NCBI RefSeq assembly: GCF_026340305.1
Contig: NZ_JAPEPI010000002.1
Span: forward strand, 2,666,001-2,730,000
Direction: 5' to 3'
Source: Streptomyces sp. NBC_01381
GTDB lineage: Bacteria > Actinomycetota > Actinomycetes > Streptomycetales > Streptomycetaceae
Length of the DNA: 64,000 nt
Under the pieces are notes generated by a model that was not told the DNA's origin, ran no database searches, and was given only the letters and a program-made list of their open reading frames with translations. This document shows positions 8,491-16,657 of the stretch, piece after piece. The number at the start of each line of letters is the position of its first letter. Within the stretch, counting starts at the first letter, position 1. Position numbers and translations under genes: made by a program.

Positions 8491-9272
8491 GCGCGCACCT
8501 CTCGGTCCCGCAGGCCGCGCGGGTCCACCACGTCCCGGATCAGCCGCAGCTCCTCCGCCGACGGCTCGCGCGTGGACGGGACGTCGTCCGGAACATGCAG
8601 GGCGAAGCCCGTCGCCTCCCGCACCTGATCGACCGTCACCCCCGGGTGCAGCGAGAGGATGCGCATCGCGTGGTCCGGTGTCGAGAAGTCGAAGACGCCG
8701 AGGTCCGACACGACCCGGCGCAGATCGTGGTAGCGCGTCGCGGAGGGTCCTGCCGCCGCCGCGCTGTCGAAGCCCACCCCGCTGATCATGTCGACCTTCT
8801 CGACGAAGACGCGCGTCGAGTGCCGCGGGATCCAGTAACTCACCGGATTGTTGAGGGTGTTGACCGGCGCGCCGCGCACCCCGAGCAGCTGGCGCTTGGG
8901 CCGGTCCCAGTCGCCGATGCAGGAGATGTTCTGATTGCCGAATCGGTCGATCTGGCTCGCGCCCATCATGACGTGACGCCGGCCGCCCATCACCATCGTC
9001 AGGTGCTTGCGGTACGGCAACCAGCCCTCCGTCACCGTGGACGGCGCCCCCACGGCGGGAACGTCGCCGATCAGCAGCGCCTCCCCGTCCGTGAGCAGCA
9101 GATCCGGCGAGAACGTCAGCTTCGCAAGGCGCGCCCCGATCGACGGCACCGTGCCCATCGGGGATGCGAGGACCTCGCCCGCGTCCCGCCAGGCCTCGGC
9201 GCAGGCGATCACGCAGTACTCGGCGCGGGTGACGGCGGTCGCGGCGGGCGTCGCCGATTCGGTCTGCGTCAT
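8487..9272 (-). CDS. ipdB: IpdB-like subunit of the ring C hydrolase
   Basis: A 261-residue class I CoA-transferase-fold beta subunit. It starts at the ATG at 9270-9272 (MTQTES), which overlaps the ipdA stop by ATGA. Longer in-frame starts would run back through ipdA and are rejected. Features include GTVPSIGARLAKLTFSPDLL, MGASQIDRFGNQN and the C-terminal HPGVTVDQVREATGF shared by CoA-transferase beta chains. IpdA and IpdB together are not a CoA transferase: they hydrolyse the last carbocyclic ring (ring C) of the steroid as a CoA ester. The next gene, ipdC, overlaps by ATGA. Confidence 0.87.
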   Translation of the reverse strand: MTQTESATPAATAVTRAEYCVIACAEAWRDAGEVLASPMGTVPSIGARLAKLTFSPDLLLTDGEALLIGDVPAVGAPSTVTEGWLPYRKHLTMVMGGRRHVMMGASQIDRFGNQNISCIGDWDRPKRQLLGVRGAPVNTLNNPVSYWIPRHSTRVFVEKVDMISGVGFDSAAAAGPSATRYHDLRRVVSDLGVFDFSTPDHAMRILSLHPGVTVDQVREATGFALHVPDDVPSTREPSAEELRLIRDVVDPRGLRDREVRA

Positions 9273-10132
9273 CGCTGCTCCTTGTGCCAGGTCTGGACGG
9301 CCGTCTGGTAGTCCTGCTCGGTTCCGGAGAGGAAGCGGTCCTGGAACGCCTGCCAGGCGTCCGGGTTGCCCGCCGCGGTGGCGTACGCCTTCTGGAAGGG
9401 CTCGTCCCGGCCGTAGTCCGGAACGCACGATGTGAAGTGCGCCCCTTTCGGCGTCTCGGTCACCCCCGTCACCGCGTGCCGCGAGATCAGCATCGTCTGC
9501 GGCGCCGCGTGCTCGGTGAGCGCGCTCGACTCGACGATCCGCTCGCACGACACATACGCGGTGTCGGCCGCCTCGCAGAACAGGTCGTCGAAGTACGGAT
9601 CGGGGCCCAGATACTGGGCGTTGCCCAGGCGGTCCGCGCGGTTCATGTGCACCAGCGCCGCGTCCATCCGCAGGGCGGGCACCGCCACCAGCTCCTCTCC
9701 GTCCTCGTACGGCGAAGTGACCGTACGCAGCTGGGGGTTGACCCGCAGCACGTCCGAGCCGAGGCCCGCGCGGATCGGCAGGAAGGGCAGCCGCTGGGCG
9801 CCCGCCGTCAGGCCCTGCATGAACATCGCCTCGTCCAGTTCGACGAGTTCGAAGGCGCCACGCTCGCGTGCCGCCCGGAAGTGCGGCTCCAGCGGGATCG
9901 AGTCGAGCGTCGTGAACGCCGTCACCAGCTTGCGGATCCGTCCGGCCGCGGCGAGCAGGCCGATGTCCGGACCGCCGTACGCCACGACGGTGAGGTCCGT
10001 GACCTCGGACCGCAACAGCGCCCGTACCATCGCCATCGGCTTGCGGCGCGAACCCCAGCCGCCGATGCCGAGCGTCATCCCGCTCCGCAGCCGCCCCACG
10101 ATCTCGTCGGGCGTCATGGTTTTGTCCGTCAT
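9269..10132 (-). CDS. ipdA: IpdA-like subunit of the ring C hydrolase
   Basis: A 287-residue class I CoA-transferase-fold alpha subunit. The N-terminal GMTLGIGGWGSRRKPMAMVR and the middle LPFLPIRAGLGSDV, DPYFDDLF and GAHFTSCVPDYGRDE are the distinctive IpdA stretches I remember from mycobacteria and Rhodococcus. The Glu in LDEAMF (residue 101) appears to sit where the catalytic Glu of the IpdAB hydrolase lies; that alignment is by eye. It is coupled by ATGA overlaps to echA20 upstream and ipdB downstream, giving the stoichiometric expression expected for a two-subunit enzyme. Confidence 0.88.
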   Translation of the reverse strand: MTDKTMTPDEIVGRLRSGMTLGIGGWGSRRKPMAMVRALLRSEVTDLTVVAYGGPDIGLLAAAGRIRKLVTAFTTLDSIPLEPHFRAARERGAFELVELDEAMFMQGLTAGAQRLPFLPIRAGLGSDVLRVNPQLRTVTSPYEDGEELVAVPALRMDAALVHMNRADRLGNAQYLGPDPYFDDLFCEAADTAYVSCERIVESSALTEHAAPQTMLISRHAVTGVTETPKGAHFTSCVPDYGRDEPFQKAYATAAGNPDAWQAFQDRFLSGTEQDYQTAVQTWHKEQR

Positions 10133-10950
10133 GCCGTGCCCTTCTCATCCGTCTCGTTCGTCTGGTTCCTGTCGCCCGTCTCGCCCGTCTCGCCCGTCTC
10201 GCCCGTCTCGTCCCTGGTCCCGAAGCCGTCGCGGACGCGGTCGGCCAGGCCGCTCAAGTTCGCCTCGAAGGTGAAGCCCTGCTCGAAGCGGTAGCTCCGG
10301 TGCACGTCGACGGGGTCGATGCCGTTGATCGCGGCCTTGGCGAAGCGCAGCAGCGTCCCGTCCTTCTGGGCGATCTCCCGCGCCAACTCCAGGGCCGCAT
10401 CGCGCAGTTCCGCGCGCGGGACCACCCGCCACACGGAGCCGTGCGCGTGCAGTTCGGCGGCGGTCGCCGTGCGCGAGGTGTAGTACAGGGCGCGCATCAG
10501 GTGCTGCGGCACCAGGCGGGCGAGGTGCGTGGCGGCGCCGAGCGCGCCGCGGTCCAGCTCGGGCAGGCCGAAGGTGGCGTCGTCGCTCGCCACGATCGCG
10601 TCCGCGTTGCCCACGAGCCCGATGCCGCCGCCCAGGCAGAAGCCGTGCACCGCCGCGACGACCGGTACCTCGCACTCGTACACCGCGGAAAACGCTTCGT
10701 AGCACCCGCGGTTGGCACCTATCAGTGCGCTGTGCCCGCTGTCGCGCTGCATCTCCTTGATGTCCACGCCCGCGTTGAAACCGCGGCCCTCCGCGGCAAG
10801 GACCACACAGCGCGTCCCGGAATCCCGGCCCGCCTCGCGCACGGCGGACGCCAGGTCGTACCAACCGTGCACAGGCAGCGCGTTGACGGGTGGGAAGTCG
10901 ACGGTGACGACGGCCACGCCCTTGTCCGGGCTCGAGGTGGAGACAGACAT
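10129..10950 (-). CDS. echA20: EchA20-like enoyl-CoA hydratase-family ring D hydrolase
   Basis: A 273-residue crotonase-fold protein. The oxyanion-hole segments are GRGFNAGVDIKEMQ and AVHGFCLGGGIGLVGNADAIV. The segment FGLPELDRGALGAATHLARLVP follows, where EchA20 proteins differ from true hydratases. In the mycobacterial pathway EchA20 hydrolyses the cyclopentanone ring D of the HIP-CoA-derived intermediate. It is first in the leftward echA20-ipdABC unit, and the start at 10950 lies just downstream of the KstR2 box at 10986. The last 20 or so residues are a low-complexity GET repeat with charged Asn/Asp/Glu/Lys residues, encoded by a 9-bp DNA repeat, and look like a recent extension. Confidence 0.86.
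   Translation of the reverse strand: MSVSTSSPDKGVAVVTVDFPPVNALPVHGWYDLASAVREAGRDSGTRCVVLAAEGRGFNAGVDIKEMQRDSGHSALIGANRGCYEAFSAVYECEVPVVAAVHGFCLGGGIGLVGNADAIVASDDATFGLPELDRGALGAATHLARLVPQHLMRALYYTSRTATAAELHAHGSVWRVVPRAELRDAALELAREIAQKDGTLLRFAKAAINGIDPVDVHRSYRFEQGFTFEANLSGLADRVRDGFGTRDETGETGETGETGDRNQTNETDEKGTA
10172..10207. repeat. Four 9-bp tandem units in the 3' end of echA20
   Basis: TCGCCCGTC is repeated four times head to tail. It is read on the minus strand as the codons for Gly-Glu-Thr or Gly-Asp in the EchA20 tail. The unit length is a multiple of three, so copy changes would only lengthen or shorten the tail. Confidence 0.9.
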
Positions 10951-10985
10951 CAGAGGATCCGCTACCTTTCAACCAGGCGCTTTCA

Positions 10986-10999
10986 ACCAAACATTTGTT
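10986..10999. promoter_or_regulatory. KstR2-type operator in the echA20/SDR divergent promoter
   Basis: ACCAAACATTTGTT, whose reverse complement is AACAAATGTTTGGT, matches the operator at 1436-1449 at 13 of 14 positions and fits the KstR2 box apart from two fixed bases. The surrounding CAACCAAACATTTGTTAGTT is an extended palindrome. It lies between the start of echA20 (10950) and the start of the rightward SDR gene (11019), so one bound repressor could close both promoters. Confidence 0.72.
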
Positions 11000-11018
11000 A
11001 GTTGGAAAGGTAGCAGCG

Positions 11019-11822
11019 ATGACTGACACGCGACAGGGTGTGCCACCGGTCGGGCGGCACGGCGCGGGGCAGGTGGTCGTCGTCACCGGCGGCACCCGGG
11101 GCGTCGGCGCCGGCATCGCGCGCAGCTTCCTCGCCGCCGGCGCGCATGTCGTCGTCTGCGCCCGCAGGCCGCCGGACAGCCCGGTCGAAGTGGGTGGTGC
11201 GGCGGCCGAGTTCCGCCCCCTCGATCTGCGCGACCCGGAGGCCGCGCGCACCTTCTTCGCCGATGTGGCCGCCGATCACGGCCGGTTGGACGTGCTGGTG
11301 AACAACGCGGGCGGTTCGCCCTTCGGGCTGCTCGCCGATGCGTCACCGACCCGCCAGGCCAAGATCGTCGAACTCAACCTGCTGGCACCGCTGTACGCGT
11401 CTCTCGCGGCGTACGAGGTGATGCGGGCGCAGCGTCCCGCGGGCGGCAGCATCACGATGATCGGGAGCGTGAGCGGCACGCGGCCTTCGCCCGGCACCGG
11501 CGCCTACGGAGCGGCCAAGGCGGGCCTGGAGAACCTGGCAAGCACCATGGCCGTCGAATGGGCCCCCACGGTGCGGGTGAACACCGTCGTCCTCGGCCTC
11601 GCCCGGACCGAGAGCGCCCATCTGCACTACGGCGACGAGGCCGGCATCGCGGAGGTCGCCCGCACGGTCCCGCTGGGACGGCTCGCCGACCCGTCGGACG
11701 CCGGGGACGCGTGCGTCTTCCTCGCCTCCGAGGGCGCGCGCTACATCAGCGGCGCGGCGCTGCGTCTGCACGGCGGCGGTGAGCGCCCGGCGTTCCTCGA
11801 CGCGGCGTCCGCGAACAAGTAG
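11019..11822 (+). CDS. Short-chain dehydrogenase in the steroid locus (Rv3549c-like position)
   Basis: A 267-residue classical SDR: cofactor loop TGGTRGVGAGIAR, VNNAGG, a Ser in MIGSVSG, catalytic YGAAK, and a C-terminal FLASEGARYISGAALRLHGG. The ATG at 11019 is preferred because GGAAAGG precedes it by about eight bases; an in-frame TTG at 10995 would start inside the operator. In mycobacteria an SDR gene of unknown substrate stands at the same place, divergent from echA20 and under KstR2. It is followed after 40 bp by a second SDR gene. The specific reaction is not known to me. Confidence 0.8.
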   Translation: MTDTRQGVPPVGRHGAGQVVVVTGGTRGVGAGIARSFLAAGAHVVVCARRPPDSPVEVGGAAAEFRPLDLRDPEAARTFFADVAADHGRLDVLVNNAGGSPFGLLADASPTRQAKIVELNLLAPLYASLAAYEVMRAQRPAGGSITMIGSVSGTRPSPGTGAYGAAKAGLENLASTMAVEWAPTVRVNTVVLGLARTESAHLHYGDEAGIAEVARTVPLGRLADPSDAGDACVFLASEGARYISGAALRLHGGGERPAFLDAASANK

Positions 11823-11862
11823 CCATCAGCAAGTAGCCACCGGCAAGGGAAAGGGATCCCGC

Positions 11863-12783
11863 ATGACTGCCAGGAACGGAATCTGCGAGGGCCGTGTCGT
11901 GATCGTCACGGGCGCGGGGCGCGGCCTTGGGCGGGCGCACGCACGCGCGTATGCCGCCGAGGGTGCGAAGGTCGTCGTGAACGACCTCGGCGTGGGGCCA
12001 GACGGCTCCGGGGCGTCCGGCGGGCCCGCGCACGACGTCGTCGCGGAGATCCGCGCGGCGGGCGGCGAGGCCGTCGCGCACGGCGGTGACATCGCCACGT
12101 CCGAGGGGGCGGCGTCCCTGGTCGCGGCCGCCGTCGACATGTACGGGGGCCTTGACGCCCTGGTGAACAACGCGGGGTTCCTGCGTGACCGGATGCTGGT
12201 GAACCTGGAGGAGGACGACTGGGACGCCGTCATGCGCGTCCACCTGAAGGGCCACTTCCTGCCGCTGAAGCATGCGGCGGCGTACTGGCGCGCCGAGGCG
12301 AAGGCCGGGCGTGCGCGGCACGCGTGCGTGGTCAACACCAGCTCCGGGGCGGGCCTTCTGGGCAGCGTCGGCCAGGGGAACTACAGCGCGGCCAAGGCCG
12401 GGATACTGGGCCTCACGATGGTGGCCGCCGCCGAATTCGGCTCCTACGGAGTACGGGTGAACGCGATCGCGCCGGCCGCGCGGACGCGGATGACGGAGTC
12501 GACCTTCGCCGAGACCATGGCCGCGCCCGAGGGCGGCGGCTTCGACGCGATGGCCCCGGAGAACGTGTCACCGCTCGTGGTCTGGCTCGGCTCCGAGGCG
12601 TCGGACGGTGTCACGGGGCGGGTGTTCGAGGCCGAGGCGGGGCGCATCACCGTGATGGAGGGGTGGCGGCCGGGCCCCAGCGCGGACAAGGGGGCGCGGT
12701 GGAGTCCGGCGGAGGCGGGGGAGGCGACGCTGAAGTTGCTCTCGCGGGCGGAGGTGCCTCAGCCGGTGTATGGGGCGAGGTAG
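11863..12783 (+). CDS. Short-chain dehydrogenase in the steroid locus (Rv3548c-like position)
   Basis: A 306-residue SDR of the longer type related to hydroxyacyl-CoA dehydrogenase domains of multifunctional enzymes. It has TGAGRGLGRAHARAYAAEGAKVVVNDLG, NNAGFLRDRMLVNL, NTSSGAGLLGSVGQGNYSAAKAGI and a C-terminal extension of about 50 residues. The ATG at 11863 has AAGGGA before it; upstream in-frame codons overlap the previous SDR. It is the second gene of the rightward KstR2-controlled unit and matches the order Rv3549c-Rv3548c in mycobacteria. It probably oxidises a beta-hydroxyacyl-CoA formed during ring degradation, but this is inference. Confidence 0.8.
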   Translation: MTARNGICEGRVVIVTGAGRGLGRAHARAYAAEGAKVVVNDLGVGPDGSGASGGPAHDVVAEIRAAGGEAVAHGGDIATSEGAASLVAAAVDMYGGLDALVNNAGFLRDRMLVNLEEDDWDAVMRVHLKGHFLPLKHAAAYWRAEAKAGRARHACVVNTSSGAGLLGSVGQGNYSAAKAGILGLTMVAAAEFGSYGVRVNAIAPAARTRMTESTFAETMAAPEGGGFDAMAPENVSPLVVWLGSEASDGVTGRVFEAEAGRITVMEGWRPGPSADKGARWSPAEAGEATLKLLSRAEVPQPVYGAR

Positions 12784-12806
12784 ATCACCGGCTCCGCCGA
12801 GTTCGT

Positions 12807-12856
12807 CCTCAAACGCCGGACGGGCTGATCAGTTTCAGCCCGGCCGGCGTTTGAGG
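12807..12856. terminator. Bidirectional terminator hairpin
   Basis: The 22-base arms CCTCAAACGCCGGACGGGCTGA and TCAGCCCGGCCGGCGTTTGAGG pair with one mismatch around a 6-base loop. The hairpin sits between two convergent genes (SDR ending 12783, SulP ending 12882). The arm CTCAAACGCCGGA.GGGCT recurs at 18.47 kb and, in variant form, in the 99-bp repeats. Confidence 0.85.
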
Positions 12857-12881
12857 CCGCAGGTACGACCGCCGGGTGCGG

Positions 12882-14384
12882 CTACCCGCCCGAGGCGACC
12901 CGCACCGGCTCGGTCCCTTCCGCACTGTGCCGCGCAGCCCAGTTCTCCAGCGACGTCCGGCACGCGTGATCCAGATGCCGCAGCCCCGTGAGGTCCAGCT
13001 CGATCGGCCGGTCCTGGGGCAGCGCCTCCAGCGCGTCGAGCAGCTTCGGCAGCCGCAGGAACGTGGCATTGCCGGACAGGTGCGCCCGGATCGGTCCGGC
13101 GCCCTTGTCGACGACCTCCACGTGCACATGGGACGTCTCCCACGCCGTCTTGATGACGGCGAGGGCGAGGCCGATGAGGACGCCCTCGAACATGCTCACC
13201 GAGACGATCGCCACGGCCGTCACGGCCAGCACGACCGCCTCACCACGGTGCTCACGCCACAGCTGCGCCAACTGCCGTGCGGGAACCAGCTTGCAACCCG
13301 CGTGCACGAGGACACCGGCGAGCGCGGCGACCGGGATGAGACCGAGCGCGGCGGGCAGCAGCGCGGCGAAGAGCAGCAGCCACACGCCGTGCAGGACGCG
13401 GGACGCCTTGGTCCGCGCGCCGGCCTGCACGTTGGCCGCGCTGCGGACGATGACGGCTGTCATCGGCAGCGCGCCGAGCAGCCCGCACACGGTGTTGCCC
13501 GCGCCCTGGGCCATCAGTTCCTTGTCGTACGACGTACGCGGACCGTCGTGCAGCCGGTCCACCGCGGCCGCGCTGAACAGGCTCTCCGCGGAGGCGATCA
13601 GGGCGAAGGCGAGCACGGTGCCGATGGCGCCGACTCCGGCCAGTTCGCCGAAGGCGGTGGCGTCCGGCAGCTGGACCGCCTCGACGAGCCCCTGCACCTC
13701 GACCGTGGCCACGGGCAGCGAGAAGAGCAGCGAGGCACCCGTGGCGAGCGCGACGGCGGCGAGCGGGGCCGGCACCACGCGGACCTTCGCGGGGAGCCTG
13801 CGCCACAGCACGAGGACGGCGACGGAGCCCGCGCCGAGCCCGAAGGCGGTCAGCGCGCGCCCCGAGCCGACGATGTCGGCGAGCAGCCCGGGAAGACCGG
13901 CGATCTTGCCGAGCCCGCTCGCGGGAGCTTCGAGGTCCGCCATGGCGTACAACTGCCCGGCGATCAGGACGAGTCCGATGCCGGCGAGCATGCCCTCGAC
14001 GACGGCCACGGAGATGGCCCGGAAGAAGCGGCCGAGCCGCAGCGCGCCCATGGCGAGCTGCAGGATCCCGGCGGCGAACACGAGGGCGCCGAGCGCCGCG
14101 ATGCCGAACTCCTGGACGGCTTCGTAGACGAGGACGGTGAGTCCGGCGGCGGGGCCGCTCACCTGGAGGCTGCTGCCGGGAAGGAGGCCGGTGACGATGC
14201 CGCCGACGATGCCGGTGATCAGGCCGAGTTCGGCGGGTACCCCGGAGGCGACGGCCACGCCGACACACAGGGGAAGTGCGACGAGGAAGACGACTACGGA
14301 GGCGGCGAAATCGTGCCGCGCGTCGCCCGGGGACCGGAAGAGAGAGCGGGCGCGATCGAGTGGAGAGGCAGGGGATTGCTGCAT
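12882..14384 (-). CDS. SulP-family anion transporter with STAS domain
   Basis: About 500 residues from the ATG at 14384, which has AGGAG eight bases upstream; a longer start at 14417 lacks such a site. About a dozen hydrophobic membrane segments (residues 20-400) include the SulP consensus region GLLPGSSLQVSGPAAGLTVLVYE and GALPMTAVIVRSAANVQAGA. A cytoplasmic STAS domain (about 405-490) follows. SulP proteins move sulfate, bicarbonate or dicarboxylates, often with Na+ or H+. No carbonic anhydrase domain or gene is attached here, so the substrate cannot be fixed; bicarbonate or sulfate are the main options. Confidence 0.82.
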   Translation of the reverse strand: MQQSPASPLDRARSLFRSPGDARHDFAASVVVFLVALPLCVGVAVASGVPAELGLITGIVGGIVTGLLPGSSLQVSGPAAGLTVLVYEAVQEFGIAALGALVFAAGILQLAMGALRLGRFFRAISVAVVEGMLAGIGLVLIAGQLYAMADLEAPASGLGKIAGLPGLLADIVGSGRALTAFGLGAGSVAVLVLWRRLPAKVRVVPAPLAAVALATGASLLFSLPVATVEVQGLVEAVQLPDATAFGELAGVGAIGTVLAFALIASAESLFSAAAVDRLHDGPRTSYDKELMAQGAGNTVCGLLGALPMTAVIVRSAANVQAGARTKASRVLHGVWLLLFAALLPAALGLIPVAALAGVLVHAGCKLVPARQLAQLWREHRGEAVVLAVTAVAIVSVSMFEGVLIGLALAVIKTAWETSHVHVEVVDKGAGPIRAHLSGNATFLRLPKLLDALEALPQDRPIELDLTGLRHLDHACRTSLENWAARHSAEGTEPVRVASGG

Positions 14385-14525
14385 GTCGATGACTCCTGAG
14401 CGCCGTGGGGGGCGCATCGGTGTGACGTGGACGTGTCGGTTCCGGCGAGTGCGTGCGGTCGGTTCACGCGCGCGTGGCGCCCGGATGGGCCACGCGCGTG
14501 GACGTCGTCGTGCCGGTGAGGCCGA

Positions 14526-14900
14526 TCAGCAGCGGAAGACCTGGAGGAGCGCCGGTAGTTCGCGACCCGCGGGTCTTGACTCGGCGTAGGCGGAGACGAC
14601 CGGGCGGTACGCGCGCGTGGCGGCGTCCGGGGACGTGATGGCCCCGGTGTCGGCGCGCACGACGGAGTCGGGGGTGAGGTCGCGGCAGTTGGGGCGGCCG
14701 CGGGCCCGGAAGTGCTCGGAGGTCTCTTCGGGGTCTGTTTCGTCGCCGCAGTGCGCGTAGGGCGCGGTGGCCGCTGCCGTGCGGGACTCCGTGCCGGACG
14801 CGGGTTCGTTGATCCCGTGCGCGAAGAACTGGACGATCACCATGACCACGGCGATCAGCGCCGCGGGCAGCGCCCCTCGGCGTATCCCGGCTTCCGTCAC
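14526..14900 (-). CDS. Small single-pass membrane protein, unknown function
   Basis: A 124-residue protein from the GTG at 14900, which has GTGAGGA about ten bases upstream; an in-frame TTG at 14945 is a weaker alternative. One membrane helix lies near the start (ALPAALIAVVMVIVQFFAHGI). The predicted outside part has three or four cysteines (YAHCGDE, RPNCRDL and a C-terminal FRC) that could form disulfides. It is 142 bp upstream of the SulP gene on the same strand. I do not recognise the family. Confidence 0.55.
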   Translation of the reverse strand: MTEAGIRRGALPAALIAVVMVIVQFFAHGINEPASGTESRTAAATAPYAHCGDETDPEETSEHFRARGRPNCRDLTPDSVVRADTGAITSPDAATRAYRPVVSAYAESRPAGRELPALLQVFRC

Positions 14901-15036
14901 AGTGGCAAAGTCCTCACGTTGCTGCGTAACTCGCGTCGTCTCCAAGCAACTTAACCTGCGTATGTGTCACCCGGGTGACCTGGTGGTGACATGAGGCGAT
15001 AGTCACCCCTCGATCGTGCGTACGTGGCGCATTTGC

Positions 15037-15066
15037 GCCGGGCACGGCCCTGGGGCCGTGCCCGGC
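15037..15066. terminator. Strong hairpin after the MFS exporter
   Basis: GCCGGGCACGGCC and GGCCGTGCCCGGC form a perfect 13-bp stem with a 4-base loop, just past the stop of the leftward exporter gene at 15072. Confidence 0.85.
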
Positions 15067-15071
15067 GTCGT

Positions 15072-16508
15072 TCAGTGGGCGTGCGGTCCGCCCGTCATCT
15101 GCGGCTTCCCGCGCGGTACGAACACGAAGGTGGTGGCCGTGCTGACCGCGGCGACGATGGCGCACACCAGGAACGCGTTCGCGAATCCGCCGCTCGTCCC
15201 GCCCTCGATGCCGGACGCGGCCACCGTGGAGACGACGGCGACGCCCACCGAGCCGCCCACTTCGTGGAAGGTGTTCACCACGCCGGACGCGACGCCCGCC
15301 TCCTCGGGGTCGATGAACCCCAGTGCGGTGGTCGTGGCCGCGACGAACACCGAGCCGAGTCCCAGTGCCGCCACGGACATGCCCGGCGCCACGACCGCCC
15401 ACGTGCTGCCGTCAGGCCCGACACCGGTGAGCAGGCCGGTGCCGGCCGCCGCGAGCGCGAGCCCCACCGCCGCCGTGGCCCGCGCCCCCACCCGGCCCAC
15501 GAACTGCCCGCCCAGGTGCGCGCCGACCGCCGTGGCGACGGCGACCGGAAGGAACAGCACCCCGGTCCTGAGGGCGCTGTGGCCGCGTACCTCCTGAAGA
15601 AACACGGACCCCAGGAAGAACAGCGAGATCAGCAGCGCGGTGGCGACCAGCATCAGATACGAGCCCACGACGACCGGCCGGCGCCGGAGCACCGCCAGGT
15701 CGATCAGCGGCGTGCGCTGGACGCGCTCGACGGCGACGAACACCCCGTAGAGCGCCGCCGCGACGGCCACCGGAATCAGTGTCCGGGGATGCGACCAGCC
15801 CGTGTCGCCCGCCGCGACCAGGCCGTAGATCAGCGCACCCGTACCGGCGGTGACCAGGAGCGCACCCGGCACGTCCAGACGGGCGGGCCGGGGTGCACGG
15901 GCGGGGACGACGGCGGGCAGGGCAAGCAACAGGGCAGCCCCTATGGGCACGTTGACGTAGAAGATCCACTCCCAGCCCGGGCCGTCGGTCAGGACCCCGC
16001 CGAGCAGGACGCCGAACGCCGCGCCCGCGCCGCCGATCGCCGCCCAGACTCCGAGCGCGCGATGGCGGTCGCTGCCGTGGAAGGAGGTGGTGACGATCGC
16101 GAGGGCGGCCGGGGAGAGCAGCGCGGCGCCGATGCCCTGCGCGGTGCGTCCCGCAAGGAGCGTCGTCGCGTCCGACGCGAGCCCGGTGACGAGCGAGGCG
16201 ACCGTGAAGAGGGCGAGCCCGGTGAGCAGGGTGCGGCGCGCCCCGAGGACGTCGGCGAGCCGCCCGCCGAGCAGCATCAGGCCGCCGAAACACAGGGTGT
16301 ACGTCGTGACGACCCAGGTCAGGGCGGTCCGGCCGAGGTCGAGGTCGGCGGCCATGCTCGGCAGCGCGACATTCACGACGGTGACGTCGAGCACCAGCAT
16401 GAACTGGGCCAGACAGAGGAGTGTGAGCGCCGTCCAGGGGCGTCGGCCCATCGGCGGCAGCGGTGCCGTGTGGTGCGCGGCGGCCGGGGGCGGGTGGGGA
16501 TGCGTCAT
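15072..16508 (-). CDS. DHA2-type MFS drug exporter
   Basis: A 478-residue protein with about 14 membrane segments, as in the EmrB/QacA family. Motif A is GRLADVLGARRTLLTG, motif C is in the segment GPGWEWIFYVNVPIGA, and there is an N-terminal LTLLCLAQFMLVLDVTVVNVALP. It exports small toxic molecules in exchange for protons. It is divergent from a TetR gene at 16658 across a region with inverted repeats, the usual layout of an autoregulated efflux pair. The substrate is unknown. Confidence 0.87.
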   Translation of the reverse strand: MTHPHPPPAAAHHTAPLPPMGRRPWTALTLLCLAQFMLVLDVTVVNVALPSMAADLDLGRTALTWVVTTYTLCFGGLMLLGGRLADVLGARRTLLTGLALFTVASLVTGLASDATTLLAGRTAQGIGAALLSPAALAIVTTSFHGSDRHRALGVWAAIGGAGAAFGVLLGGVLTDGPGWEWIFYVNVPIGAALLLALPAVVPARAPRPARLDVPGALLVTAGTGALIYGLVAAGDTGWSHPRTLIPVAVAAALYGVFVAVERVQRTPLIDLAVLRRRPVVVGSYLMLVATALLISLFFLGSVFLQEVRGHSALRTGVLFLPVAVATAVGAHLGGQFVGRVGARATAAVGLALAAAGTGLLTGVGPDGSTWAVVAPGMSVAALGLGSVFVAATTTALGFIDPEEAGVASGVVNTFHEVGGSVGVAVVSTVAASGIEGGTSGGFANAFLVCAIVAAVSTATTFVFVPRGKPQMTGGPHAH

Positions 16509-16574
16509 GGCAAGTCCTGACCTGTAGGCGTGGCTTGACCGGGCGTCAGTCGACCGGGCGTGGCTTGACGCGAC

Positions 16575-16613
16575 TGAACTGTACGGTCTAGTTCATGTGA
16601 ACTCAACTGTTCA
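16575..16613. promoter_or_regulatory. Inverted repeats between tetR and exporter genes
   Basis: TGAACT-N9-AGTTCA (16575-16595) and TGAAC-N6-GTTCA (16598-16613) lie back to back between the divergent TetR and exporter genes, in an AT-richer patch. They are plausible operators for the adjacent TetR repressor. Two copies of GCGTGGCTTGAC lie just to the left. Confidence 0.55.
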
Positions 16614-16657
16614 GTTCAGTTGGCTGATAGGGTGCGACGCATGAGAAGCGAGGGAAC

